Below, piece by piece: positions 21,534 to 30,099 of a stretch of DNA of 34,322 nt. The notes under the pieces were generated by a model. That model did not search any database. It had not been told where the DNA came from and saw only the letters and a program-made list of their open reading frames with translations. Position numbers and translations under genes: made by a program. The DNA is taken from positions 1 through 34,322 of the forward strand of contig QHOX01000171.1 of the NCBI GenBank assembly GCA_003219465.1. The letters are read 5' to 3'. How positions within the stretch are numbered: the first letter of the stretch is position 1; the number at the start of each line of letters is the position of its first letter. This stretch comes from Verrucomicrobiota bacterium (GTDB taxonomy: Bacteria; Verrucomicrobiota; Verrucomicrobiia; Chthoniobacterales; UBA10450).

Positions 21534-22970
21534 ATGTGGCCGACTCTTCTCCTTGGACTGCTTGTCGCGTCTCTGGCTGGGTGGGGTATCACTTCCTATC
21601 TCCAGACTCGGCGAATTCGTAGGCTGGAGCGCTCGCATGAAGAGATTCAGGTCGAGGAGACGCTCGTCTTCGATTTCCTCCATGGGTTGGGCGAAGCGTT
21701 CCGAGGAACCATTCGACCTCAGGAATTGCATCGGCTCGTTGTCGAGGGGGCCGTGCGTATTCTGGACGCACACGGTGGCGCGCTCTACGTCACGGATCGC
21801 ACAGGTGGCAAGCTCATGCCCGCATTCATCTCGAAAGGCTGTCCGCCACTGGTAGATGTTCCGGGAAATATTTTGCAACAAGCGGCTGCCAATCCTATCG
21901 CCCTTGAGACTTTCCTACGGCTCCATACGGTTGGTGCCAACGAAGGACTGATTGGGCGCGTCTGGCAAACAGGTCAGGCTGTCTGTCTCAACGAATTCTC
22001 TGAAGCTCCGGAATTGGCCAAATTACGCGGAAGCGCCTTTGGCAGCGTCTCAGTCATGGCCACAGCGCTCGGATATGGCGACCAAGACCTCGGTGTTCTG
22101 GCGGTGGCCAACGGTCCAATGGGTGCCCCTTTTTCACAGGCTGATTTTGTCGTTTTTAAATCCATCGCTGAGCAATCGGCCTTTGCGCTCTACAACGCGA
22201 TCATTTATTCGATGGCGAACGAAAAAAAACGGCTGGATCACGACCTCGAAATCGCGCGAGACATTCAGCGCATCCTGCTCCCATCTGAAGCGCCGGCCAT
22301 CAATGGGTTCCAAATCAGCGGGATTAATGTGCCAGCTCGCCAGGTAAGCGGTGATTATTTCGATTACATCCCTGTCGATCAAGAGCGACTTGGCGTTGCA
22401 ATTGCAGACGTTTCCGGCAAAGGCGTCCCTGCATCGCTGATCATGGCGATTTGCCGCAGCGTGTTGCGTGCGGAGGCGGCTAGGAACCCGTCTCCGGCGG
22501 ATGTGTTACGAAAAGTAAACCGGCAGCTTTATCCGGACATTAAAGAAGACATGTTCATCAGCATGGCGTACCTGGTCCTGAATCATCAGCACGATGGCGT
22601 CACCCTTGCGCGAGCCGGACACGATGCGCCGTTATGGTACCAGCGGCAATCGCAAACTGTAACCCCCGTAAAGTCGCCGGGTATGGTAGTGGGAATTGAC
22701 AGCGGAAGCGTGTTCGATAGGCTTACGGTCGACTTCGCGGTACCACTCGAGCGCAACGATTGCCTCGTTCTCTACACTGATGGCGTGACCGAGACGCTTA
22801 ACTCCGACGGGGACGAATTTGGCGTTGATCGCATGATGCAGTTGGTTCGCGCCAGCGCGAACGATGGCGCACAAGGAATTGTAAAGAGGATTATCGAGGA
22901 TGTCCGCGAGTTTACCGGTTCGGTCCCGCAAAATGATGACATGACCTTGATAGCCATCCGAAAAACATGA
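21534..22970 (+). CDS. Membrane-anchored GAF-SpoIIE serine phosphatase (RsbU-like)
   Basis: The 478-residue protein starts with one transmembrane segment (MWPTLLLGLLVASLAGWGI). A helical linker leads to a GAF domain (about 55-220, 'FRGTIRPQELHRLVVEGAVRILDAHGGALYVTD' through 'EQSAFALYNAI'), which may sense a small ligand. The C-terminal SpoIIE/PP2C domain (about 245-478) has 'VSGDYFDYI', 'IADVSGKGVPASLIMAI', 'LARAGHDAPLW', 'LVLYTDGVTETLN' and 'NDDMTLIAI', with all metal-binding acidic residues present. It should dephosphorylate the STAS antagonist encoded just upstream, thereby affecting a sigma factor or other output. grpE follows after 31 nt. Confidence 0.92.
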   Translation: MWPTLLLGLLVASLAGWGITSYLQTRRIRRLERSHEEIQVEETLVFDFLHGLGEAFRGTIRPQELHRLVVEGAVRILDAHGGALYVTDRTGGKLMPAFISKGCPPLVDVPGNILQQAAANPIALETFLRLHTVGANEGLIGRVWQTGQAVCLNEFSEAPELAKLRGSAFGSVSVMATALGYGDQDLGVLAVANGPMGAPFSQADFVVFKSIAEQSAFALYNAIIYSMANEKKRLDHDLEIARDIQRILLPSEAPAINGFQISGINVPARQVSGDYFDYIPVDQERLGVAIADVSGKGVPASLIMAICRSVLRAEAARNPSPADVLRKVNRQLYPDIKEDMFISMAYLVLNHQHDGVTLARAGHDAPLWYQRQSQTVTPVKSPGMVVGIDSGSVFDRLTVDFAVPLERNDCLVLYTDGVTETLNSDGDEFGVDRMMQLVRASANDGAQGIVKRIIEDVREFTGSVPQNDDMTLIAIRKT

Positions 22971-23001
22971 AAAAGATTCCGTCCCTGAACACGAAGAAGA
23001 A

Positions 23002-23523
23002 ATGAATTCGTCAGCGCGGTCGAAACAGCCCTCCGCTGCAGCTGCAAGCGGCGCCGATTCCGAAGATCCGATGGCGGGCTTGCAAGCAGATCTCGATCGA
23101 TTCCGCGACCTCGCGCTACGCAGCCAGGCCGATTTTGAGAACTTCAAAAAGCGCGCCGCCCGCGAAAAAGAGGATGCGGTGAAATACGCCAATAGCTCGT
23201 TGCTCCAGCGTCTGGTCTCAATTCTCGACAATTTTGAGCTCGGGTTGGCAGCGGCAAAAGCCGAAGGTGAGCAATCTCCCGTCTATTGCGGAATGGTTCT
23301 CGTTCAAAAACAGCTGAACGATTTGCTTGAGGAAAACGGACTGCAACCGATCGAAGCCGAGGGCAAAAAGTTTGATCCAAATCAGCATGAAGCTATTGCC
23401 CACGAGCCGAGCGAATCTCCTGAAGGAACGGTCATTCGCCAGGCCCGGCGAGGTTATCGGTTTAAGGATCGCCTGTTGCGGCCTGCGCGCGTCGTTGTCT
23501 CCAGCGGCCCTGCGAAGAAGTGA
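23002..23523 (+). CDS. grpE: GrpE nucleotide exchange factor
   Basis: The 173-residue protein is the nucleotide exchange partner of DnaK. A long coiled-coil region (about 28-75) has 'LQADLDRFRDLALRSQADFENFKKRAAREKEDAVKYANSS', and the C-terminal beta domain has 'YCGMVLVQKQLNDLLEENGLQPIEAEGKKFDPNQHEAIAHEP' and 'YRFKDRLLRPARVVVS'. These are the standard GrpE landmarks. It lies between the SpoIIE gene and dnaJ, all on one strand, suggesting joint transcription. dnaK is not in the window, and I see no CIRCE-type operator upstream. Confidence 0.95.
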   Translation: MNSSARSKQPSAAAASGADSEDPMAGLQADLDRFRDLALRSQADFENFKKRAAREKEDAVKYANSSLLQRLVSILDNFELGLAAAKAEGEQSPVYCGMVLVQKQLNDLLEENGLQPIEAEGKKFDPNQHEAIAHEPSESPEGTVIRQARRGYRFKDRLLRPARVVVSSGPAKK

Positions 23524-23579
23524 GCGTTCTTGCTTGCTTTGCGGAGTAGTCTGATGGGTCACATAGGACTTTCGCTTTG

Positions 23580-24719
23580 ATGGCTACTGAGAAACGCGAT
23601 TATTACGAAGTGCTCGGCGTGGGCCGGACCGCTACCGATGAGGAAATCAAACGCGCCTATCGCAAGCTCGCCGTAAAGTTCCATCCTGACAAAAATCCGG
23701 ACGACCCGCACGCCGAAGAAAAATTTAAAGAATTAGGCGAAGCGTACGACGTCCTGATGGATCCAGACAAACGCGCGGCATACGATCGCTTCGGTCACGC
23801 CGCGTTCGCGCAGGGCGGTGCCGGTTTCGGTGGCGGTTTTCATGATCCGTTCGAAATCTTCCGCGAAGTGTTCGGCGGCGGATTTGGCGGCGGAATTTTC
23901 GAGACGTTCTTTGGCGGCGGGCCCGGGACACGCACCGACGATCGGCGTCGTGGGTCGGATCTGCGGTACGACATGGAAATCAAGTTGGAGGAGGCAGCTT
24001 TCGGTGCAGAGAAGACGATTGAGATTGAGAAGCTTGATACCTGCGACAAATGCCACGGCAGCGGCGCCGAACCAGGCTCGCGTAAAACAAGTTGTCCCAC
24101 GTGTGCCGGGCGCGGACAAGTGGTCAGTTCGCGTGGGTTCTTTCATATCTCGCAAACATGTCCACGCTGCCACGGCGCAGGTGAGATCCTCGAGAAGCCA
24201 TGCCAGAAATGCCGCGGCGAAGGACGCGTTGAAAAGCTAAGCCGAATCAAGCTGAAGATTCCCGCGGGAATCCGGAAGGGCACTCGATTGCGTTCGCCGG
24301 GAAACGGCGAGGCGGGCATCGGTGGCGGTGCAGCGGGCGACCTTTATGTGGTGGTCCACATCAAGGAGCACAACATCTTTCACCGTGAAGCCGACGATTT
24401 GTATTGCGAGGTGCCAATCCCGTTTTCCATTGCGGCTTTGGGCGGCGAAATCGACGTGCCGACGCTTGAAGGCAAGGCGCACGTTAAAGTCCCCGCAGGC
24501 ACGCAGAGCGGACAAATGTTCAAGCTCCGCGGCAAAGGCATAACAAACGTGAACGGCCGCAGTCACGGCGACTTATTCGCGCGGCTGATCGTGGAGGTGC
24601 CCTCGCGCCTGAATCCAGAGCAGCGCCGCAAGCTCGAGGAGTTCGCCGAGCTTTGCGGCGACGAAAACACTCCAATGCGCAAAGGGTTCTTCGACCGCGC
24701 GAAGGAATTTTTTAAGTAA
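23580..24719 (+). CDS. dnaJ: Chaperone protein DnaJ
   Basis: I start at ATG 23580, one codon after the ORF-track TTG, giving 379 residues. The J-domain (about 1-70) includes '[34 protein letters not shown]' with the HPD motif. A Gly/Phe-rich linker follows (about 75-125), then the zinc-finger region with four CXXCXGXG repeats: [24 protein letters not shown] and CQKCRGEG. The C-terminal substrate-binding domain is complete ('[21 protein letters not shown]'). It stimulates DnaK and binds unfolded proteins in the cytoplasm. The gene follows grpE by 56 nt. Confidence 0.96.
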   Translation: MATEKRDYYEVLGVGRTATDEEIKRAYRKLAVKFHPDKNPDDPHAEEKFKELGEAYDVLMDPDKRAAYDRFGHAAFAQGGAGFGGGFHDPFEIFREVFGGGFGGGIFETFFGGGPGTRTDDRRRGSDLRYDMEIKLEEAAFGAEKTIEIEKLDTCDKCHGSGAEPGSRKTSCPTCAGRGQVVSSRGFFHISQTCPRCHGAGEILEKPCQKCRGEGRVEKLSRIKLKIPAGIRKGTRLRSPGNGEAGIGGGAAGDLYVVVHIKEHNIFHREADDLYCEVPIPFSIAALGGEIDVPTLEGKAHVKVPAGTQSGQMFKLRGKGITNVNGRSHGDLFARLIVEVPSRLNPEQRRKLEEFAELCGDENTPMRKGFFDRAKEFFK

Positions 24720-24733
24720 GTGCCCCAATTTCC

Positions 24734-25597
24734 GTGGTTCGCAATGTCGTCAAACTGATCGAATGCCCGCGGGACGCCTGGCAGGGCCTCAGCCGGCAAA
24801 TTCCCACCGAGCTGAAAAGCCGTTACCTGCGCGCCTTGATTGCCGCGGGCTTCAAACACATTGACGCCGTCAGTTTTGTTTCCCCAAAGGCCGTTCCGCA
24901 AATGGCCGACAGCGAAAAAGTGCTGGAACAAATCGACGTGCCTAACGACGTCGAGATCATCGGGATCGTGGTGAACGAAAAAGGCGCTGAGCGCGCCATT
25001 GCCACCGAAGCAGTTTCGACTCTGGGTTTCCCTTGCTCGGTGTCCGAGACCTTTCTGCGCAAGAACCAAAATCAGACACTGGACGAATGCTACAAAGTTT
25101 TGGAATCGATCAAAAGAAAAGCGGACGACGCGGCGCTAAGCATGGTGGCTTACATTTCGATGGCGTTTGGAAACCCGTATGGCGATCCGTGGGATCAAAC
25201 GGAGATTCGCGAGGCGCTCAATAAACTTGTCGGGCTCGGCTTACGGTCCGTTTCGCTTGCTGATACCATCGGCATGGCAGGTCCTGATTTGATTCGCAGT
25301 GTCTTTGAATCAGTGATAAGTCAGTACCCCGACTGCGACATCGGCGTGCATCTCCACAGCGCTCCCGCGCAAGCTGAATCGAAAGGACTCGCCGCGTATG
25401 ACGCCGGCTGCCGCCGTTTTGATTCGGCCATCGGCGGCCTCGGTGGATGCCCATTCGCGCAGGATGCGCTGGTTGGAAATATTCCTACAGAGAGCCTGCT
25501 CGCGGCTTTGAAACAGCGCGGCGTTGAGCTGCCGATCAGTAATGCGGTCCCAAACATGGTGTCGCTAAACTCGCTCATCGCGGCTGATTACCCGTAG
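24734..25597 (+). CDS. Hydroxymethylglutaryl-CoA lyase-like enzyme
   Basis: The 287-residue product is a DRE-TIM metallolyase. It has 'ECPRDAWQGL' in the place of the family 'EVGPRDGLQ', keeping the Arg-Asp pair, a metal-binding HxH in 'IGVHLHSAPAQ' (usually HxHDTxGQ), and the HMG-CoA lyase signature loop 'GGLGGCPFA' with the catalytic Cys. 'AGFKHIDAVSFVSPKAVPQMADSEKVL' is also typical of HMG-CoA lyases. The reaction would be cleavage of a hydroxyacyl-CoA such as HMG-CoA to acetoacetate and acetyl-CoA, used in leucine or related breakdown. Changes near the first motif and after HxH could shift substrate. GTG start; 14 nt after dnaJ. Confidence 0.8.
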   Translation: MVRNVVKLIECPRDAWQGLSRQIPTELKSRYLRALIAAGFKHIDAVSFVSPKAVPQMADSEKVLEQIDVPNDVEIIGIVVNEKGAERAIATEAVSTLGFPCSVSETFLRKNQNQTLDECYKVLESIKRKADDAALSMVAYISMAFGNPYGDPWDQTEIREALNKLVGLGLRSVSLADTIGMAGPDLIRSVFESVISQYPDCDIGVHLHSAPAQAESKGLAAYDAGCRRFDSAIGGLGGCPFAQDALVGNIPTESLLAALKQRGVELPISNAVPNMVSLNSLIAADYP

Positions 25598-25620
25598 GTC
25601 GGATCAACCCCATCCGCCCT

Positions 25621-26370
25621 ATGCATCGCTTCTACGTTGCGCCGGAGAACTGGGACCCTCGGGAACTTGTGTTGCGGGGCTCCGAGGCCCACCACGCGCG
25701 CAACGTCCTGCGCATGCAAGCCGGAGACAAGCTTGTCGTCTTCAACGGAAAAGGCCATGAACTCACTGCAGAAATTGTGAACGTCACCGATGACGAGATT
25801 CGATTGCGAAAACTACACGAATCGGAAACGGTGCCGCTGCGCTGCAGGATTGTTCTCGGACAGGCAATCCCAAAAGGCAAAAACATGGAGCTCATTGTGC
25901 AGAAGGCCGTCGAGATTGGCGCAGCCGAAATCGCACCGATCATTTCCGACCGCACCATTGTGCAGTTCGATTCCGAAGGTGCCGCGCAAAAACAGACAAA
26001 ATGGCACCAGGTCGCCATCGATGCCTCCAAGCAATGCGGCCAAAACTGGCTGCCACGTGTTCACGTACCGGGAAAATTAGCAGAATTTTTTTCCGCTTCG
26101 GAGCAGGCATTCGATCTTCGCCTAATCGGATCGCTCCAGCCCGATGCGCGGCACTTAAAAAAAATTCTGGAAACCTATTCTAGCGAGCACGGTGATCGTC
26201 CTCGAAGCGTTTTAATGCTTGTTGGGCCAGAAGGAGACTTCACACCTGCCGAGCTCGCGCTGGCGCGTCGTCACGGCTGTGAGCCAATTACACTCGGCCC
26301 AATCATTTTGCGAGTGGAAACGGCGGCAATCTATTGCCTGAGCATCCTCTCGTACGAACTGCTGATTTAG
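25621..26370 (+). CDS. rsmE: 16S rRNA (uracil-1498-N3)-methyltransferase
   Basis: The 249-residue SPOUT-fold enzyme methylates N3 of U1498 in 16S rRNA. The N-terminal PUA-like part has 'MHRFYVAPENWD', 'LRGSEAHHARNVLRMQAGDKLVVFNGKG' (about 18-46). The SPOUT part has 'VLGQAIPKGKNMELIVQKAVEIGAAEIAPIISDRTIV', the SAM-binding 'LVGPEGDFTPAELALA' (about 200-215) and 'ITLGPIILRVETAAIYCLSIL' near the end, which is the family knot. Genes dnaJ and rsmE are frequent neighbours in bacteria. The stop lies in a small hairpin followed by a T-run. Confidence 0.94.
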   Translation: MHRFYVAPENWDPRELVLRGSEAHHARNVLRMQAGDKLVVFNGKGHELTAEIVNVTDDEIRLRKLHESETVPLRCRIVLGQAIPKGKNMELIVQKAVEIGAAEIAPIISDRTIVQFDSEGAAQKQTKWHQVAIDASKQCGQNWLPRVHVPGKLAEFFSASEQAFDLRLIGSLQPDARHLKKILETYSSEHGDRPRSVLMLVGPEGDFTPAELALARRHGCEPITLGPIILRVETAAIYCLSILSYELLI

Positions 26371-26383
26371 CAGTGCCGTTTTT
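26358..26383 (+). terminator. Possible Rho-independent terminator after rsmE
   Basis: ACTGCT/AGCAGT pair around a 5-nt loop (26358-26374), then 'gccgttttt'. The stem has only six pairs but the T-run is the best in the window. It would end a transcript running from the STAS gene through rsmE. Confidence 0.45.
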
Positions 26384-26428
26384 GCTGCACACACCAACCT
26401 TTGACCGACAACGACGACGCAAACGCGC

Positions 26429-28321
26429 CTATTTCGCGGCGGCTATTTCCACAGCCTTTTCCGCTGCGGGAGCTGCGGTTGGCGTTATGTCGTCTGTTGG
26501 CGCGGGCTGGATTGAGACGATCTTGAATTGCGCGACGCCGTGCTCCGTATTCAGAGACACGCTTTCACTGATTTCATGGCCGAGAAGCACCTGACCGATG
26601 GCGGTTTGATACGAGATAATGTGGCGATCGGGATCGCTGTCCCATGCGCCGAGGATTGTGTAGGTTTCTTCGTCGTTCGTCGCGTCGTTACGCAGTCTGA
26701 CGATGGTGCCGATGGACACGCGCGACGTGTCCGGGTTTTCAAATGACGTGCCACGCGCATCGTGCAGCATTTGTTCGAGCTCAGCTTTGCGGCGCATCAG
26801 CACGCTTTGCATTTGCTTGGCTGCTTTGAATTCAAAATTCTCACTTAGATCGCCGTACGACCTCGCAATTGCGATTTCCTTGCTGTTCTCCGGAATCTTC
26901 ACTTTCACCAGCTCTTCATGTTCGGCCCTGCGTTTTTCCAGGCTGCTCCAGGACACGACCACCGGCGCGGCTTTTTCCTGCGGTTCTGCGCCGGCGATCA
27001 TGCTTTCCAGCTCCGGATAAACTTTGACCATCCGTGCTAGGAGCGATCGTTTGGTCAGCTCATCAAACAATGGCGTTAACTGGAGACGCCGCATCGCGTC
27101 GCGCGCCAGGCCGACATCGACTTTCTTAAACATCTCCCCAAGCAATTCCCGGTCATCAACCAGTGTTCGCTGCAACTTGCTGCCGCGACCGTAAAAATTA
27201 TGCTGTTCGCGCTCGAGCGCGGCGAGGATCGCCCACAGCAAATCCGGGGTAATCAGGTCACCCCAATTCTCTTTTTCGCCGCACAACCAAATGAGCATTT
27301 CGCTCGTGGCTGAATGTTCGCGAATGCTTCGCTCCAGCATAGCCCGAAGCTCTGCGTGTTGCCCGGCTTCGTTCAAAATACGCGGAATTTGCGCCACCAT
27401 TCGACCGTGGCTCGCCTCCATGAGACGCAAGGCCCGCTCCGTCCAGCCTGGTCCCAGCGCGGCCGGTAGCGCTTGCAAAACGCGTTTCTCTTTCGCGGCC
27501 GGCAAGTTCGGCAGGATCGATGCCAGACGCTTTTCCTCTTCCACAATTAATTTGGAAAGAGTGAGACCGATGTGTGTGGTGTGCAGTGACGGAACACCCG
27601 CGAGCAAATCATCCCGCGCAATGATGAGTTCGAGTGCCAGCTCAGGATGCAGTTTCTGGTTGCGCGCCGCTGCGTTCTCGATTGCCACGACGATCGGCTG
27701 AAGTTGTTTTTCAGGTTCCTTGAATTGCTCGTGAGATTTTATGATCTGCTCGACTGCCGCGATTTGCTGCTTCGGCTGCCTGGCCTTATTGAATGCCGCG
27801 AGCAGCTCGTCGGCATGCGACACCCCTTCGCCACGGATTTGAATCGGGTCCGTCTTTTTTGCCGGTATCGAGAACGCACCGCTTGCTCTAAGCGCTTTCC
27901 TGGTTGATTCCCACCAGCGTTTCCATTCCGCCTCGGTAAAGACATCGCCAATGAGCCACTCCCCGATCTGCTGCGCGCTGGCCCTGCCGTCCAAACTTTC
28001 CAGAATGTTCTGCACCAGTGCGACTGGATTTTCCTTGGTCAGGTTTTTAATTAATGCGATGTCCGTTGCCTTTCGGACCAGGAAATGTTCCTGTGTCAGT
28101 GGCGTCAGATTCTCTGCCGCGTATTGCGCCTGCATCGGATGAGACTTCTTGGTTGCAAAATCGATGACGATTTGATTTAGCAACAGGTTCCATTCGCGGA
28201 CGCGACCGAAACCCCAACTTTTGTGCAGGCAAAATGTACCCGGTTTTAACTTTTCCAGTTGGCCTGCCGACTTCGAAGTGAGCTTGCCAGCTTCGACCAG
28301 CTTTTGTAATTCAGCATCCAT
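26429..28321 (-). CDS. greA: GreA/GreB-type transcript cleavage factor with long N-terminal extension
   Basis: I start at the Met beginning 'MDAELQKLVEAGKL' because the 72 residues before it in the ORF track look random, giving 630 residues. The C-terminal 160 or so residues are a Gre factor: the coiled-coil 'LEKRRAEHEELVKVKIPENSKEIAIARSYGDLSENFEFKAAKQMQ' with the acidic tip, and the FKBP-like domain 'IGTIVRLRNDATNDEETYTILGAWDSD' and 'ISYQTAIGQVLLGHEISESV'. About 450 residues of mostly helical extension precede it ('FCLHKSWGFGRVREWN', 'KALRASGAFSIPAKKTD'). Chlamydial GreA is known to have a similarly large extension, so this is probably a PVC-group trait. It would rescue backtracked RNA polymerase; the extension's role is unknown. 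Confidence 0.88.
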   Translation of the reverse strand: MDAELQKLVEAGKLTSKSAGQLEKLKPGTFCLHKSWGFGRVREWNLLLNQIVIDFATKKSHPMQAQYAAENLTPLTQEHFLVRKATDIALIKNLTKENPVALVQNILESLDGRASAQQIGEWLIGDVFTEAEWKRWWESTRKALRASGAFSIPAKKTDPIQIRGEGVSHADELLAAFNKARQPKQQIAAVEQIIKSHEQFKEPEKQLQPIVVAIENAAARNQKLHPELALELIIARDDLLAGVPSLHTTHIGLTLSKLIVEEEKRLASILPNLPAAKEKRVLQALPAALGPGWTERALRLMEASHGRMVAQIPRILNEAGQHAELRAMLERSIREHSATSEMLIWLCGEKENWGDLITPDLLWAILAALEREQHNFYGRGSKLQRTLVDDRELLGEMFKKVDVGLARDAMRRLQLTPLFDELTKRSLLARMVKVYPELESMIAGAEPQEKAAPVVVSWSSLEKRRAEHEELVKVKIPENSKEIAIARSYGDLSENFEFKAAKQMQSVLMRRKAELEQMLHDARGTSFENPDTSRVSIGTIVRLRNDATNDEETYTILGAWDSDPDRHIISYQTAIGQVLLGHEISESVSLNTEHGVAQFKIVSIQPAPTDDITPTAAPAAEKAVEIAAAK

Positions 28322-28419
28322 TGGTGGGGACAAATCTTTCCCCGTGACGTATAGGTCGCATCGGCGCGTCGCGCAATTTGCGATTGCCGCGAGCCTCGTA
28401 GCGTGAAAGTCTGCCCGCC

Positions 28420-29418
28420 GTGACGACGAGCATCTGGTTCTGGGTTGGCTTGCGTCTCCATGTTTCGCTGCATCAGACGATCTTCGGAACGCCGATATGG
28501 TTTTGGATCGCTTTTCACATAGGCGTTTTCGCCGCAATCGGAATCGACCTATTCACCTTTCATCGCCGCGGCCGCGAATTAAGCATGGGCGCTGCGGCGC
28601 GGCGCAGCGTGCTGTGGGTCGTAGTCTCGCTCGCCTTTAACGTCGTAGTTTGGCGCGTGAAAGGCCCGCACCACGGGCTCGATTTTCTTACCGGCTACCT
28701 GATCGAGTACTCCCTGAGCATGGACAACATTTTTGTGTTCGTGCTCATCTTCACGCATTTCCGGGTTCCACCCCGCGCACAACACCGCGTATTGGTCTGG
28801 GGAATTATTGGCGCTCTCATCATGCGTGGCACCATGATCCTGTTCGGCATCGCTTTGGTGCGGCGATTTCATTTCGTTCTGTACATCTTCGGTCTTTTCC
28901 TGCTGATCACCGCAGCGCGCATGCTTTTCGGGAAATATCTGGCGCACGATTTCCGGGAAACGCGCGTGATGCGGTTCTGTCGCAGGATTCTTCCGATCAC
29001 CCCCGACTTCCACAATCAAGACTTCAAAGTGCGCGTTGATGGGCGCTGGATGTTAACGCCGCTTGCTCTCACCATGATCGTGATTGAAATCACGGACCTG
29101 GCGTTCGCGGTAGATTCGATCCCGGCGATCTTCGCGATTACTCAAGACCCATTTATCGTTTATACTTCGAACATCTGCGCGATTCTTGGCTTGCGATCGC
29201 TTTACTTCCTGCTGGCAGGTCTGATGAACCGTTTCATTTATCTCAGAACCGGACTGGCATTGGTGCTTGGATTCGTGGGCCTGAAAATGATTACCGCAGA
29301 ATTCCTGCCGTTCCCCCGGGTCGTCTCACTGGCAATCATTGTTCTTATCCTGGGAGTTACTATATGGCTTTCCATGTTGAAAACGAAGAACGACGCTACG
29401 GCCGAACACCCAAAATAA
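28420..29418 (+). CDS. TerC family integral membrane protein
   Basis: The 332-residue protein has about eight to nine hydrophobic segments and the TerC/Alx signatures 'GYLIEYSLSMDNIFVFVLIF' (about 88-107) and 'TDLAFAVDSIPAIFAITQDPFIVYTSNICAILGLRSLYF' (about 225-263). Family members export or handle metal ions such as manganese or confer tellurite resistance; exact substrate is not readable. The start is GTG 28420. The spacer to the divergent greA gene (about 98 nt) was examined for a manganese (yybP-ykoY) riboswitch and none was convincing. Confidence 0.92.
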   Translation: MTTSIWFWVGLRLHVSLHQTIFGTPIWFWIAFHIGVFAAIGIDLFTFHRRGRELSMGAAARRSVLWVVVSLAFNVVVWRVKGPHHGLDFLTGYLIEYSLSMDNIFVFVLIFTHFRVPPRAQHRVLVWGIIGALIMRGTMILFGIALVRRFHFVLYIFGLFLLITAARMLFGKYLAHDFRETRVMRFCRRILPITPDFHNQDFKVRVDGRWMLTPLALTMIVIEITDLAFAVDSIPAIFAITQDPFIVYTSNICAILGLRSLYFLLAGLMNRFIYLRTGLALVLGFVGLKMITAEFLPFPRVVSLAIIVLILGVTIWLSMLKTKNDATAEHPK

Positions 29419-29465
29419 AGTATTGCCTTTGCGGTTCGGAATCATTTAACTGCTAGCCAGCGCCT

Positions 29466-29885
29466 ATGAAAAATATTCTTGCCTTCGCTGCGGTCGTTGG
29501 CCTTGCCATCGGAGTTTTCGCCGATATTCAAGATCCGCCGGGGAACGATTATGGTCCAACGCGGAAACTCGGTCGCGGTATCTCGAACTTTGTCATCGCT
29601 CCGACTGAGTTCTTTACAACCGTTAACCAAATCAACCAAACGGAAGGTAATTCCGCCGGAGCTGGCTATGGCGTTTGGAAGGGAGCGGGACGCGCAGCCG
29701 CGCGCCACGTGGCCGGCCTTGTTGAGATCCTGACGTTTCCGTTTCCAATTTGGCACGACAGCTATCAGCCGCTGCTGCCGTCCGACATTCCTTACATTCA
29801 TGGCGGTTACGCGGAATTTCCGCCTGAAGTTGGTAACGAGTCCAAATACCCGTACGTGCGCGATACGCACCACGATTTCAACTAG
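29466..29885 (+). CDS. Exosortase-system-associated protein, TIGR04073-like
   Basis: The 139-residue secreted protein has a signal peptide (MKNILAFAAVVGLAIGVFA) and the family pattern 'RKLGRGISNFVIAPTEFFTTVNQ' (about 33-55), a glycine-rich centre 'NSAGAGYGVWKGAGRAAARHVAGLVEILTFPFPI' (about 60-95) and 'YQPLLPSDIPYIHGG'. This agrees with TIGR04073, a family found in exosortase-bearing bacteria. Role is unknown; an envelope-associated function is likely. No exosortase or PEP-CTERM gene is in the window. Confidence 0.75.
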   Translation: MKNILAFAAVVGLAIGVFADIQDPPGNDYGPTRKLGRGISNFVIAPTEFFTTVNQINQTEGNSAGAGYGVWKGAGRAAARHVAGLVEILTFPFPIWHDSYQPLLPSDIPYIHGGYAEFPPEVGNESKYPYVRDTHHDFN

Positions 29886-30099
29886 CGTCCGCTCCGCAGA
29901 AAAAGCGCGTAGTTTTTTCGATGGTCTGAGCATCGCTCTACGGTAGTCGTCGTGTTAACGCGAATGCCCTTTGGACGTTTCTGCTCTCGACGCATAATCG
30001 CTTAAGTGGGGCGACCATTCTGGAAAGTTCGCACGGATCAAGGCGTATTGACCCGGCTTAATCTCAGCATCAAAGTGAATGACTTTAAGGCGGTTGACC

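Noticed and set aside
22971-23001. Possible CIRCE operator before grpE
   Set aside because: No TTAGCACTC-N9-GAGTGCTAA-like inverted repeat is present in the spacer or just upstream.
28322-28419. Possible manganese (yybP-ykoY) riboswitch before the TerC gene
   Set aside because: TerC genes are often under this riboswitch, but I could not find its conserved helices in the short spacer; only a weak GGGGA/TCCCC pairing is visible.
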